Positions 15,185-24,861 are shown, counted from the stretch's first letter. The stretch: DNA of 57,852 nt from Ureibacillus endophyticus (GCF_003628435.1 NZ_RBZN01000020.1:1-57852), one strand, 5' to 3'. The notes: generated by a model not told the origin, from the letters alone. Numbers and translations: made by a program.

Positions 15185-16868
15185 AGAAATAACAAAGAAA
15201 AACGGTAGTAAAGAAACTTTCAAAGAAAAATTTGTTCAAGTTGATCGTCGAGACGCAAAACTTGCATTAGCCCATATTGTTGTAGCATTTATCGCATTAT
15301 TTTTAGGTGGTTTTGCCGGTTTATTACAAGTATTTGTACGCTCTGGTCAATTTAAACTCCCTGCAGGAATTAACTATTATCAAATCTTAACAGTACACGG
15401 TGTATTATTAGGACTTATTTTAACAACATACTTTATTCTAGGCTTCCAAACTGCAGCGATCAGCCGCACATCCGGAGCACTTTCTAATAAACAACGTACG
15501 ATTGGCTGGGCTGGCTTCTGGATTATGACAATCGGTACTGCCGCTTCAGCAACAATGGTCTTATTAAATGAAGCATCTGTTTTATATACTTTCTATGCCC
15601 CATTACAAGCACACTGGATCTTTTATTTAGGTTTAGCATTGGTTGTTGTTGGCTCATGGACAGTCGCATTAGCACAAGGTTTACGTTATATTCAATGGCG
15701 TAAGGAAAATAAAGGTCAAACATCTCCACTATTATCATTTATGGTTGTTGTAAACAATCTAATGTGGTTTGTCTGCACACTAGGTGTAGCAGCTGAAGTA
15801 TTATTCCAATTATTACCTTGGTCATTAGGCCTTGTTGAACGTGTCGATGTTCTACTATCTCGTACATTATTCTGGTATTTTGGTCACGCACTTGTTTACT
15901 TCTGGTTATTACCAGCATACATGATTTGGTATACAGTAGTACCTAAAGTTATTGGCGCGAAAATTTTCTCTGATTCACTAGCTCGTCTAGCGTTTATGTT
16001 ATTCTTACTATTCTCAATCCCAGTTGGTGTTCACCATCAATTAACTGAACCAGGGATTGATGGATTCTGGAAATTCTTACAAGTTGTTTTAACATTCTTT
16101 GTAATTGTTCCATCCCTATTAACTGCATTCTCTATGTTTGCTACATTTGAAATTCGTGGTCGCGAACTTGGTGGAAAAGGTTTATTTGGTTGGTTCAAAA
16201 AATTACCTTGGAAAGATAGCCGTTTCTTATTACCATTTATCGGTATGGCTGCATTTATCCCTGGTGGTGCAGGCGGAGTTGTAAATGCTTCATACCAAAT
16301 GAACGAACTAATCCATAATACAATTTGGGTAACAGGACATTTCCACTTAGCAATTGCAACAACAGTAGTGTTAACATATTTTGGTGCAGCTTACTGGTTA
16401 ATTCCACATTTAACTGGACGTGTTTTAACTAAAAAGATGAACGATTTAGCTGTAACATCTGGTATTATGTGGACGATTGGTATGTTCATTATGTCTGGTG
16501 CAATGCATATTGCTGGTTTATTCGGTGCTCCTCGTCGTTCTGAATACTCAACTTATGGTGGCTCTGAACAAGCAGCAGAATGGATTCCATACCAAATTGC
16601 GCAAGCAGTTGGTGGAACAGTATTATTCATTGCGATTATATTAATTATTGGTATCGTGATTAACTTAATTTGGTTTGCACCAAAAGGAGAAGAAGAGTTC
16701 CCTCTAGCAGAACTTTCTCAAGGTGCTGAGAGAACACCAGCGATTCTAGAAAACTTTAAATTATGGGGTGTAATCTTGGTAGCCCTAATTCTAATTGCTT
16801 ACACATTCCCAATCTTTGATATTATTAATAATTCTCCGCTTGGGTCAACTGGTTATAAGTTCTGGTAA
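15162..16868 (+). CDS. Cytochrome c oxidase subunit I (ba3 type, cbb3/ba3 B-family)
   Basis: A 568-residue haem-copper oxidase subunit I with about 13 membrane spans. It reduces oxygen to water and pumps protons. Visible ligands are H79 (low-spin haem) in LTVHGVLLG, H242 with the cross-linked Y246 in GHALVYFWLL, H291-H292 (CuB), and H393/H395 (haems) in TGHFHLAIA. The K-pathway-type arrangement without the classical D-channel glutamate motif fits B-type (ba3) oxidases. The start is ATG 15162 inside subunit II. A terminator follows directly. No assembly factor lies nearby, so maturation genes must be elsewhere. Confidence 0.95.
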   Translation: MTTATVTKEITKKNGSKETFKEKFVQVDRRDAKLALAHIVVAFIALFLGGFAGLLQVFVRSGQFKLPAGINYYQILTVHGVLLGLILTTYFILGFQTAAISRTSGALSNKQRTIGWAGFWIMTIGTAASATMVLLNEASVLYTFYAPLQAHWIFYLGLALVVVGSWTVALAQGLRYIQWRKENKGQTSPLLSFMVVVNNLMWFVCTLGVAAEVLFQLLPWSLGLVERVDVLLSRTLFWYFGHALVYFWLLPAYMIWYTVVPKVIGAKIFSDSLARLAFMLFLLFSIPVGVHHQLTEPGIDGFWKFLQVVLTFFVIVPSLLTAFSMFATFEIRGRELGGKGLFGWFKKLPWKDSRFLLPFIGMAAFIPGGAGGVVNASYQMNELIHNTIWVTGHFHLAIATTVVLTYFGAAYWLIPHLTGRVLTKKMNDLAVTSGIMWTIGMFIMSGAMHIAGLFGAPRRSEYSTYGGSEQAAEWIPYQIAQAVGGTVLFIAIILIIGIVINLIWFAPKGEEEFPLAELSQGAERTPAILENFKLWGVILVALILIAYTFPIFDIINNSPLGSTGYKFW

Positions 16869-16874
16869 CAGTAG

Positions 16875-16916
16875 CCTTCCTGAACGAATTAATAGATTCG
16901 TTTGGGGAGGTTTTTT
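16875..16916 (+). terminator. Terminator of oxidase operon
   Basis: CCTTCCTGAACGAAT pairs with ATTCGTTTGGGGAGG (minor mismatches) and is followed by TTTTTT, just after the subunit I stop. Confidence 0.85.
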
Positions 16917-17089
16917 GTTTCCTTTTGGTAGGTACCAATTAAGCAATACAAATTCAATTTTAGGATATGACACATCTTTTTTCAATAAATTTTCCCATTT
17001 TAAAAGATACTTATTGGATACATCTTATAGATAAGTAAACAAAGGAAATTTAGTTGTTTTGATTGAGATTTTAATTAAGTTTTGTTTAT

Positions 17090-17236
17090 GTGAGCGGACT
17101 TTAGTACACAAGCCGCAGAGCCAACTTGTGTTGTCTCTACGACTTGTCTTTGTACTTGTGTAAAGGTCCGCTCACTTTTAATTCCACTTTCTAAAACTTC
17201 TAGATAATTTGCGCGGCTTACAGTGGTAGGCCGCGT
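17090..17236 (+). repeat. Double-hairpin repeat element, copy A
   Basis: An 86-nt hairpin (17090-17175; ends GTGAGCGGAC and GTCCGCTCAC, inner stem AGAGCCAAC/GTTGTCTCT) is followed after 35 nt by a 26-nt GC-rich hairpin (17211-17236, CGCGGCTTA/TAGGCCGCG). The same two-part structure recurs at 26587-26731 and, inverted, at 27281-27428. No ORF is inside. The remaining gap 16917-17331 is AT-rich and shows nothing else. Confidence 0.85.
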
Positions 17237-17328
17237 CTTCTAATATAAAATTCTATCTTTTTGAGGTGAAGTAAGTTGTTCTTTAATATCTTTCTTATCA
17301 CTAAAAATATATCAATTTATTTTTATTA

Positions 17329-17358
17329 AAATAAAAACGATCTGCTTATACAGATCGC
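17329..17358 (-). terminator. Terminator overlapping the end of the operon
   Basis: On the minus strand CGATCTGTAT, a short turn, then AGCAGATCG is followed by TTTTTATTTT. The stem contains the TAA stop codon of the acyl-CoA synthetase gene, so the coding sequence and terminator overlap. Confidence 0.75.
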
Positions 17359-18809
17359 TCTATTAGTTGTTTTTTGTCGATTTTGCCTACGTGGGTTTTT
17401 GGTAGTTCTTCCACGAAGTCGATTTGTTTGGGTACTTTGTATACTCCTAGTTGTGTTCTACATAGTGCTAGGATGTCATCTTTCATTTCAGGTGAAGGAT
17501 TTTTACTTACAATGAATGCTGTGACGATTTCACCCCATTTTTTATCGGGTATACCTACTACTGCTACTTCTTTCACTTGGGGATGGGTAATGATGCATTG
17601 TTCCACTTCTTGAGGGTAAACATTTTCCCCTCCAGTGATGATCATGTCTTTTTTACGACCAACAATGTAAATGTCGCCATCTTCATCCATTTTTGCTAAA
17701 TCGCCTGTTTTTAACCAGCCATTGTCCAAACTCTTCGCTGTTTCTTTTTCATTGTTCCAATATTTTGTGAAGACATGTTTTCCTTGAAGGTATAACTCCC
17801 CTACTTCATTTACTTTACAAATTGCGCCTTCCTCGTTTCGTATCTGAACGGAATTAAATAGCATACTTTTCCCAACGGATCCTTTTTTCTTGGCTGCGAG
17901 CTCCGGTGAAATGTAAAAGTTGTTAGGTCCAGCTTCTGTCAGGCCATAGCCTTCTTTAAATTGAAGTCCCTTTTTGGCAAAATGGTCGTAAATAGTTTTA
18001 GGACAGGGTGCCCCACCGGATAAAAATACTTTTACTGTGGGAAAAGTGGACTCTTTGAAATAATCCGTATCCACCATGCCTTGATACATTGTCGGTACGA
18101 ATAGAGAAATCGTTGTCTTGTAATCATTCACAGCACGAATTGCTTCTTCTGGGTTGAACTTATTGCCGATTACAACTGTGCCACCCACCATTAAAATTGG
18201 CAATGCAAGAGCGTTGATTCCACCTGTATGAAATAGAGGCATATAGTTTAACGTACAATCTGAAGGTTCAAGTCCCCAACTTACAATCGTGTTTAATGCA
18301 TTACAGTTCACTGCATCAAAGGAAAGGACAACGCCTTTAGGTTTCCCGGTTGTTCCCCCAGTGTATATCATTAACCATGGATCGCTACCGCTCATACTTG
18401 TAGATTGATAGTCAGCTTTTTCTTCGCTGCACTGTAAAGTAAAAGTATGTTGAAAAATACGTTTCCCCAATTGTTCAAATTTGTGATCTGTTAATAGTAA
18501 TGATGGTGTACAATCTTCAATTATATGAATTAATTCTTTTTCAGCGAGTCGCCAATTTAAGGGAACAAAGATGAAGCCGCCCAATCCGCAAGCAAAAAGT
18601 ATCGGGAAGAAGTCGATACTATTTTCTGCAATAAGTGCCACACGACTTCCCTTTGATAGTCCCTTTTTCTGCAAAACATTAAGCCATTTTAAGGTTTCAT
18701 TTGCTAACTCTTTATAAGTCCACTGCCTATTTGTTTGGATATCGATTAATGCAATTTTGAAAGGTGTTAAACTAGCTCTTTTTAAGATCCAAGACTCGCT
18801 ATTAAGCAT
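17346..18809 (-). CDS. Acyl-CoA synthetase (AMP-forming)
   Basis: A 487-residue ANL-superfamily ligase. It has the AMP-binding P-loop YTGGTTGKPKG, GYGLTEAGP, NGWLKTGDLA and the C-terminal GRKKDMIITGGENVYP hinge with a late GKIDKK lysine needed for adenylation. It activates a carboxylic acid to its CoA thioester. The start is ATG 18809 behind AGGAGG; a GTG at 18818 overlaps that ribosome site and is unlikely. It is the last gene of the LIV-transporter operon, so its substrate may be what the transporter imports. Chain length or aromatic preference cannot be read from the sequence. Confidence 0.93.
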   Translation of the reverse strand: MLNSESWILKRASLTPFKIALIDIQTNRQWTYKELANETLKWLNVLQKKGLSKGSRVALIAENSIDFFPILFACGLGGFIFVPLNWRLAEKELIHIIEDCTPSLLLTDHKFEQLGKRIFQHTFTLQCSEEKADYQSTSMSGSDPWLMIYTGGTTGKPKGVVLSFDAVNCNALNTIVSWGLEPSDCTLNYMPLFHTGGINALALPILMVGGTVVIGNKFNPEEAIRAVNDYKTTISLFVPTMYQGMVDTDYFKESTFPTVKVFLSGGAPCPKTIYDHFAKKGLQFKEGYGLTEAGPNNFYISPELAAKKKGSVGKSMLFNSVQIRNEEGAICKVNEVGELYLQGKHVFTKYWNNEKETAKSLDNGWLKTGDLAKMDEDGDIYIVGRKKDMIITGGENVYPQEVEQCIITHPQVKEVAVVGIPDKKWGEIVTAFIVSKNPSPEMKDDILALCRTQLGVYKVPKQIDFVEELPKTHVGKIDKKQLIERSV

Positions 18810-18828
18810 TTCAAACACCCTCCTATCA

Positions 18829-19569
18829 TCACATCATTATTCCGCCATCAACATGTAATACATGACCTGTAATATAACTTGATTCGTCCGATGCTAAAAA
18901 TAAATAGGCATTGGCAATATCCTTGGGTTCTCCTAAACGTTGTAATGAAACAATGGATTCCATATGATTCAAGACTTTTTCTGGCATCTTTTCAACCATA
19001 TTTGTCCTCGTAAAGCCTGGTGCAACAGCATTGACATTAATGCCTTTTCTACCAAATTCCTTTGCCCAAGTTTTTGTCATCCCTACAACCGCCGCTTTTG
19101 TCGCCGCATAGTTCGTTTGACCAACATTGCCATAGACCCCACTAACTGAGGATGTATTGATTATCTTGCCATAACCTTTTTCAATCATATAAGGCACAAC
19201 TGCTTGGGTACAGTTGAATACCCCTTTTAAATTGACATCTAACACTCGATTAAAATCTTCTTCTGTCATTTTCACGAGCATAGCATCTCGCGTAATTCCT
19301 GCGTTATTGATTAAAATATCAATCTTTGAATATTTTGATAGTACTTGTTGAACCATCGTTTTAACACTTGCTAGGTCCGCCACATTCACTTGAAGAAATG
19401 TCACATCAAACCCCTGTTCAAGAAATTGGGATTCTACTTGTTTGCCACTTTCTGCATCATAATCAGCAATCACTACTTTTGTCCCTTCATTTAGAAACAC
19501 TTCTGCTGCAGCTTTACCGATTCCATTTGCTCCACCTGTAATAATTGCTACTTTATCTTTTAATCGCAA
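18829..19569 (-). CDS. Short-chain dehydrogenase/reductase, FabG-like
   Basis: A 246-residue classical SDR. It has the cofactor motif TGGANGIG, NNAG, the catalytic Ser in TSSVSG and YxxxK in YAATKAA. GFTRTNM and the HVDGG C-terminus are typical of 3-oxoacyl-(ACP/CoA) reductases (FabG or PhaB type). It probably reduces a 3-oxoacyl thioester or a hydroxyacyl intermediate. TTG 19569 is chosen because it follows GAGGTG at 6 nt and gives the family N-terminus MRLKDKVAIITGG; the GTG at 19578 lies inside that ribosome site. The ribosome site overlaps the upstream stop, so the genes are coupled. Confidence 0.92.
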   Translation of the reverse strand: MRLKDKVAIITGGANGIGKAAAEVFLNEGTKVVIADYDAESGKQVESQFLEQGFDVTFLQVNVADLASVKTMVQQVLSKYSKIDILINNAGITRDAMLVKMTEEDFNRVLDVNLKGVFNCTQAVVPYMIEKGYGKIINTSSVSGVYGNVGQTNYAATKAAVVGMTKTWAKEFGRKGINVNAVAPGFTRTNMVEKMPEKVLNHMESIVSLQRLGEPKDIANAYLFLASDESSYITGHVLHVDGGIMM

Positions 19570-19579
19570 AATGCCCACC

Positions 19580-20467
19580 TCAATCTTTCAAAAATTGTTC
19601 AATCGCATTTTTCAGCTGGTCTAAATCGTCTAATAATGGAGAATGGCCACAGTTTACTAGCTTTACAACTTTCGCCTTCTCACCGAAATCTTCAATTAAT
19701 TCCTCTGTCATATTACCTGGCACAACATAATCTCTTTCGCCATAGAGAATAAGTACTGGAATTAGAATTTTATCAATTTCACCAGTACCTTTTGCTGCTT
19801 CATTGTCGTGATGACTAATGTTGAAGGTATTTAAGACATGGTACACATCCGCTAAATTTCGTTGCGTCAGCATATCATCAACATACTCTTCATATTTTTG
19901 TTCATCTGGTTGGTTATGAGTATAGATGACAGCGTTCCAAACTGCCTTTAAGCCATCTCGATTTTTTGTATCGTATAAACCTTGCATTGGAATTGTTTTG
20001 CCAATGTCGTTTTCGATTTCAGCAATTGTCTTTAGTCGAATTGTACTTTGAGTGCCGTCTTCATTTGTTTGATAAAATGGATACCCCCGTGTAGATGCGG
20101 ATGCAAGTAGCATTAATTTATTGCATAGTCCTGGGTAGTCAGCACAAAACTGCATCGCTACTGCTCCACCAGTGGACCAACCTAGTAAACTAAAGTCTTT
20201 TAATCCTAATGAATCCACGAAACTTTTTAAGTCATCACTAAAATCCCGCATATGGGTAATTCTATTTTTATAAGTAGACGCTCCAAAGCCGCGCAAATCT
20301 GGAGCAATAATCGTATAGCGAGGATCGAAATTTTCTATTAATACATCCCAATGTTTTGAAGAAGTCATATTACCATGAACAAAAATACAAAGTTCTTCTC
20401 CCCCGATTCGCTCACGGTAAGAAAGAGTTTCACCATTTGGTAATTCAACATATTTTAATTCACCCAT
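19580..20467 (-). CDS. Alpha/beta-fold hydrolase
   Basis: A 295-residue alpha/beta hydrolase. The oxyanion HG is in FVHGNMTSSKHW, the nucleophile S98 in GWSTGG, the acid Asp in YGERDYVV and the His in CGHSPLL, so the triad is complete. The family covers esterases, thioesterases and C-C bond (meta-cleavage product) hydrolases. The substrate is unknown, but the operon suggests an acyl thioester or diketone. ATG 20467 is chosen behind AAAGGAG; sixteen in-frame codons upstream lie inside the preceding gene and are not hydrolase-like. It overlaps the KAS III-like gene by 13 nt. Confidence 0.9.
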   Translation of the reverse strand: MGELKYVELPNGETLSYRERIGGEELCIFVHGNMTSSKHWDVLIENFDPRYTIIAPDLRGFGASTYKNRITHMRDFSDDLKSFVDSLGLKDFSLLGWSTGGAVAMQFCADYPGLCNKLMLLASASTRGYPFYQTNEDGTQSTIRLKTIAEIENDIGKTIPMQGLYDTKNRDGLKAVWNAVIYTHNQPDEQKYEEYVDDMLTQRNLADVYHVLNTFNISHHDNEAAKGTGEIDKILIPVLILYGERDYVVPGNMTEELIEDFGEKAKVVKLVNCGHSPLLDDLDQLKNAIEQFLKD

Positions 20468-21489
20468 GCCTCTGTCTCCTTTCGTTTCCCCCATTGGATA
20501 GTTGTTGCACCCCATGCATACCCAATTCCTGCACTAACTAATGTTACGATATCTCCTTCTTTAATTTTGCCCTCATCTAATGCTAGTTTTAGAGATAGTA
20601 ACTGATCAATTTGACCAATATGGCCGTACTTCGATAAATAAATGGAGTTTTCTTCTTTTAAATCGAATACTTTTAACACATAATCATGGGCAGATTTTTT
20701 CATATGAAGCATGGCTAAATAGGATAAGTCTTCCTCTTTAAAGCCGCTTTTCATTAAAGAATTTCGAATAACTTTAATAAAATTATCTAGGGATCTCTGT
20801 TCAAGCCTTGTTTTCATGCCTTCTGGGTCGGTTACGTCAAAACGATATAATCCTTGTTCAAGTAAAAGTGGTGTTAAAGGCTGTTTTGTCCCTCCAACTG
20901 GAATCAACACATCTTCTGAAAAAGAGCCATCTGTAATTAAATCCGATTCATACACAATATTCTCCATTGCCCCTTTTTGCAAAATAAGTGCGCCTCCACC
21001 AGCACCTAAATTAAACATAAATCGCGTTCTTGGGTTGTTAAAATCGATTAAATCGTGATTACGATAGCCCCCTGCGAGAAGGACCGTGTTTATATCTTCA
21101 TCTGAAGCCATTAAACTTTTCGCTAATTTTATCGCTAGTATTGCAGTTCCGCATCGCAACTGGGTATCAAAAGCCCAAGCATTCGTAGCCCCGATTTCTT
21201 CTTGGATTTTGATTCCTGCAGACCAAAGCGGATATTCTTTATGCTCCTCTCCAAAATAAATAACCACATCGATTGCTTTTGGATTAATATTGGCGTTTTG
21301 AATCGCCTCTTTTGCAGCACATATGGCCATTTGCACAGTATGATCGTCTTCACCTGCAATCGTTTTTTCTTCAATACCCATCTTTGTTTGGACGATATGA
21401 ACTGGGATATTGGCAAGTCGAGCAATTTCTTCACTAGTCATGCGTTTGTCTGGTAAATAAACTCCTAATCCGATAATTCCTACGTTCAT
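20455..21489 (-). CDS. KAS III-like (FabH/thiolase-fold) condensing enzyme
   Basis: A 344-residue thiolase-fold protein of the 3-oxoacyl-ACP synthase III group, which performs Claisen condensation from an acyl-CoA primer. C113 in LRCGTAILA is the nucleophile and H262 in MLHMKKSAH matches the usual FabH histidine. The third FabH residue, Asn in YGN, is replaced by H290 in KYGHIGQID. It is therefore not an ordinary housekeeping FabH; it may be a specialised condensing or decondensing enzyme. Its ATG overlaps the stop of the permease gene (ATGA). It is the first enzyme gene after the transporter part of the operon. Confidence 0.85.
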   Translation of the reverse strand: MNVGIIGLGVYLPDKRMTSEEIARLANIPVHIVQTKMGIEEKTIAGEDDHTVQMAICAAKEAIQNANINPKAIDVVIYFGEEHKEYPLWSAGIKIQEEIGATNAWAFDTQLRCGTAILAIKLAKSLMASDEDINTVLLAGGYRNHDLIDFNNPRTRFMFNLGAGGGALILQKGAMENIVYESDLITDGSFSEDVLIPVGGTKQPLTPLLLEQGLYRFDVTDPEGMKTRLEQRSLDNFIKVIRNSLMKSGFKEEDLSYLAMLHMKKSAHDYVLKVFDLKEENSIYLSKYGHIGQIDQLLSLKLALDEGKIKEGDIVTLVSAGIGYAWGATTIQWGKRKETEAWVN

Positions 21490-22493
21490 TTCGATCGCTC
21501 CTTCGATTCAGGTAAAGGGACTTGATCACGCTGCTTCCATTTTGAAATTTTTGTTAGGATGGAACCTACAATACCTTTTGGGAAGAACACAACCGCCAAA
21601 ATGTAGATGATTCCAAAGAAAATAATCCATCGTTCAAAAATTGGATAATCCCTTGCTAATCCGGACAAGTAATGTTGTGCAAATTCAATAACAACAGAAC
21701 CGACTAATGGACCAACTAATGTGCCAACTCCTCCGATGATGGTCATCAGTAATGCATCAAGGGTAATATCCATCGTCATCATACTCGTATTGACAAAGCG
21801 TAATGAAATCGCATAAAGTGACCCTGCTAAACTAGCAATCACACCAGCCACAATTGAAGAAATCACTTTGTAGTGTAATGTTTTAAAACCAAGTGATCTT
21901 GTACGTTGTTCGTTTTCCCGAATGGCAATGAGTACACGCCCTAATGGTGAATTCACAAATCTTCGCAGTATGAGAAAAACAATTACAAGACAAGCAAGAA
22001 CACAAAAATAAAAGACGATACGATCTTTAAACACATCTGGTGCTCTAAAAGTAAACCCGTCATTTCCTTTCGTTACACTACGCCATTTTTCTGCAACCAC
22101 TAGTAGTAGCCCAGAGATTGCTAGTGTTAACATTGCAAAGAAATGGCTTTTTAATCGTAAAGTTAACAATCCAACAAAGAAACTTAGAATCCCTGCTAAA
22201 ACCATTCCAACGACAATGGAGCCGATAAATACAGGAATCGTTGGCTGAATTTCCTTTAACATGATCGCTGTTGAATAGGCACCGATTCCAAAGAACATAG
22301 CATGGCCAAAGGAAACAATTCCTGTGTAACCTAGTAAAATGTCATAGCTCATCGCCAATATGCCAAAAATAAAGATTTGCGTTAATAAAATCGTTAACGT
22401 TCTAGAATCTGCAACAAAAGGGAAAGCCACTAAAACAACTAGAAGTATGGCAAAAATGATATTTTGCTTCGATAATAATGCCGGTTGATTCAT
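21486..22493 (-). CDS. LIV-type ABC transporter permease, LivM-like
   Basis: A 335-residue inner-membrane permease of the branched-chain amino acid/amide (HAAT) ABC family. About nine hydrophobic segments are seen, with the conserved GYTGIVSFGHAMFFGIGAY near residue 55 and RENEQRTRSLG in the cytoplasmic coupling region. It pairs with the LivH-like permease to form the channel. ATGA overlaps occur at both ends (with LivH upstream and the KAS III-like gene downstream), showing one operon. The substrate could be an amino acid, amide or small carboxylate; HAAT transporters with CoA-ligase genes often carry carboxylates or aromatics. Confidence 0.92.
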   Translation of the reverse strand: MNQPALLSKQNIIFAILLVVLVAFPFVADSRTLTILLTQIFIFGILAMSYDILLGYTGIVSFGHAMFFGIGAYSTAIMLKEIQPTIPVFIGSIVVGMVLAGILSFFVGLLTLRLKSHFFAMLTLAISGLLLVVAEKWRSVTKGNDGFTFRAPDVFKDRIVFYFCVLACLVIVFLILRRFVNSPLGRVLIAIRENEQRTRSLGFKTLHYKVISSIVAGVIASLAGSLYAISLRFVNTSMMTMDITLDALLMTIIGGVGTLVGPLVGSVVIEFAQHYLSGLARDYPIFERWIIFFGIIYILAVVFFPKGIVGSILTKISKWKQRDQVPLPESKERSK

Positions 22494-23362
22494 GTACTTT
22501 CCCTCCTAATCATTGAAAATAGACCTTGTGGACGGAAGATGAGTACAATAGCCATAAGAATCATGTTTACTGCTAAGGATAAATATGGAACATAGTAAGC
22601 CATGAAACTACCTGCTAACCCTACTAAAATGGCAGCAAGCAACGATCCTGAAAAACTTCCCATTCCACCGATAACCACAACGATAAATCCTAAAATGGCA
22701 AATTCCATCCCCATCTCTGCATAAATCGAACCTGAATATGGAGCCATCAACATTCCACCTAATGCAGCAAGGGAGGCACCCGTCATGAAAACAAATAAAA
22801 ATACTCGTTTAATATTAATGCCCAATGCTTGAACCATTTCTTTATTAATTACTCCTGCACGTACGATAAGCCCGATTTTCGTACGAGTTAAAATATAATG
22901 GAAGATACCAAAAATAATAAAACCAACGACAATGATAAATACTCGGTACTTAATGACAATGACTTCACCGATTTCCCAACTGCCTGCTAAATAACTTGGC
23001 ACAGTCACAGGAATGGCATTCGGTCCAAATGCTACTTTAATCATCTCTTGTAGGACTAGCATAAATCCGAGGGTAATTAAAATTTGTTGAACGTGATTGC
23101 CATATACCGGTGTAATAATTAATTTTTCCATAATGAACCCTAAAATGATTCCGGTAAGAATGGAAACTACAATACCAATGAGAAAACTTTCTGTATAGGC
23201 ATAGGTAACTACACCTGTATAAGCTCCCCAAACGAAGAGACCACCATGTGCGAAATTCAACACATCCATCAAACCAAATATTAATGTTAAACCGGCAGCA
23301 AGAAGGAAAATTAACATTCCAGTTGCTAGGCCATTTATAACGAGACTAATTAATAAATCCAT
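22490..23362 (-). CDS. LIV-type ABC transporter permease, LivH-like
   Basis: A 290-residue permease with about eight spans. It has the LivH signature GLTLIFGLMDVLNFAHG near residues 25-41 and GGMGSFSGSLLAAILVG late in the chain. It forms the second half of the channel with the LivM-like protein. It begins 12 nt after the LivF-like stop with GGGGGAAATGGG as ribosome site and overlaps the next gene by 4 nt (ATGA). Confidence 0.92.
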   Translation of the reverse strand: MDLLISLVINGLATGMLIFLLAAGLTLIFGLMDVLNFAHGGLFVWGAYTGVVTYAYTESFLIGIVVSILTGIILGFIMEKLIITPVYGNHVQQILITLGFMLVLQEMIKVAFGPNAIPVTVPSYLAGSWEIGEVIVIKYRVFIIVVGFIIFGIFHYILTRTKIGLIVRAGVINKEMVQALGINIKRVFLFVFMTGASLAALGGMLMAPYSGSIYAEMGMEFAILGFIVVVIGGMGSFSGSLLAAILVGLAGSFMAYYVPYLSLAVNMILMAIVLIFRPQGLFSMIRREST

Positions 23363-23373
23363 CCCATTTCCCC

Positions 23374-24081
23374 CTAGCCGATACCTAAATATTTTTGTTT
23401 TAGTTCATCGTTTTGAATTAACTCACTCATTTCCCCACTCCGAACCGTTCTGCCATCATCAATGAGAGTGTATGTGTCGCCAATATTGCTTGCCATTAAG
23501 AAGTTTTGTTCGACAAGGACAATGGTTGTTTGTTTTTTCATCTCCACAATCGCTTCCATAACCTTTTCTATCACGATCGGCGCTAATCCTTTTGAAGGCT
23601 CATCGATTAACAGCAATTTGCTATCATTTACAAATGCCCTCGCCATCGCAAGCATTTGTTTTTGCCCACCCGATAAATTTCCCCCTGCTTTTTTCCAAAA
23701 CTTTTTCAAGTCAGGGAAAAGATTTAACACATATTCTTGCTTTTCCATTATTTCAGGCGTTTCTTTTCTAATCGCTACTTTTAAATTTTCCTCTACCGTT
23801 AATTGGCCAAAGATTCCTTGATTTTCAGGGACATATCCAATCCCTAAATTGGCTATATCATAGGTTGGTTTTTTAGTAATATCTTGATTTAAATAATGAA
23901 CCGCACCACTGGATGCAGGGGTTAACCCCATAATTGTTTTTAAAGTAGTCGTTTTCCCCGCACCGTTTCGACCAAGTAAAACAGAGACTTCCCCTTCCTT
24001 CGCTTCAAAGTCAATCCCTTGTAAAATGTGATATTGACCTATATGAGTATGGATATTATGAAGTTTCAACAAGTTCTCCAT
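23374..24081 (-). CDS. LIV-type ABC transporter ATPase, LivF-like
   Basis: A 235-residue ABC ATPase of the LivF group. It has Walker A GRNGAGKTTT, signature LSGGQKQMLAMARA, Walker B LLLIDEPSKGLAP and the switch histidine position occupied by Gln in LVEQN, which is normal for LivF. It powers import together with the LivG-like subunit. The start overlaps the livG-like stop by 26 nt. Confidence 0.93.
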   Translation of the reverse strand: MENLLKLHNIHTHIGQYHILQGIDFEAKEGEVSVLLGRNGAGKTTTLKTIMGLTPASSGAVHYLNQDITKKPTYDIANLGIGYVPENQGIFGQLTVEENLKVAIRKETPEIMEKQEYVLNLFPDLKKFWKKAGGNLSGGQKQMLAMARAFVNDSKLLLIDEPSKGLAPIVIEKVMEAIVEMKKQTTIVLVEQNFLMASNIGDTYTLIDDGRTVRSGEMSELIQNDELKQKYLGIG

Positions 24082-24832
24082 CGTAAAGTCCCCCTAAATA
24101 TGCATTTTGAACGGTTGTATTATTCATAATTTCAGTTGGCGTCCCATCAGCAAGGAGCTTGCCATTAAAAAGCACCATGATAGAATCGGATAAATCTAAA
24201 ATCATATCCATCTTGTGTTCGATTAGTAGAATGGTTTTATTCCCTTGTTCTTTAATGGATTTAATCACTTCTAAAATTGCAGGTACTTCTTCTAAGGACA
24301 TTCCAGCTGTAGGCTCATCAAGTAATAATACTTCTGTATCAAGGGCGAGTAGCATGGCAATTTCCAATTTTCGTTTTTCTCCATGGGACAATTGACTTGC
24401 AATGGCATGGATTTTATTCGATAACAATACTTGATCTAACAGTTCCACAGCTTTTTCTGTAATCTTTTTATAATGTAAATAATGTTTTAAGAAGTGGAAT
24501 CGAACCTTTTCTTTTGATTGAACAGCAAGGCGAACATTTTCTAAAACCGTTAAGTTCGGAAAAACATTTGTAATTTGAAAGGAACGTCCCAATCCGATTC
24601 GCGTCCGTTCAATGGAAGATAATTTTGCAATGGATTGCCCTTTAAAAAACACATCCCCTTCAGTTGGTTTCAGTTCACCGCTTATTAAATTGAAAAAAGT
24701 CGTTTTCCCCGCACCATTTGGCCCAATGATGGATTTAAAGTGTTTTTCAGGCATTTCAAAGTTCACTTTATCAACTGCTTTATGACCACCAAATTGAATG
24801 GATAAGTTTTCAGTTCGAATAATTGGTTCCAT
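24056..24832 (-). CDS. LIV-type ABC transporter ATPase, LivG-like
   Basis: A 258-residue ABC ATPase of the LivG group. It has Walker A GPNGAGKTTFF, signature LSHGEKRKLEIAM, Walker B VLLLDEPTAGMS and the switch His in LIEHKMD. The LSHGE signature (rather than LSGGQ) and ~255-residue length are typical of LivG. It follows the binding-protein gene after a 100-bp gap with two hairpins. Confidence 0.93.
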   Translation of the reverse strand: MEPIIRTENLSIQFGGHKAVDKVNFEMPEKHFKSIIGPNGAGKTTFFNLISGELKPTEGDVFFKGQSIAKLSSIERTRIGLGRSFQITNVFPNLTVLENVRLAVQSKEKVRFHFLKHYLHYKKITEKAVELLDQVLLSNKIHAIASQLSHGEKRKLEIAMLLALDTEVLLLDEPTAGMSLEEVPAILEVIKSIKEQGNKTILLIEHKMDMILDLSDSIMVLFNGKLLADGTPTEIMNNTTVQNAYLGGLYDGELVETS

Positions 24833-24861
24833 GTGTTACTCCTCCCCCTTCAAATCTGTCC

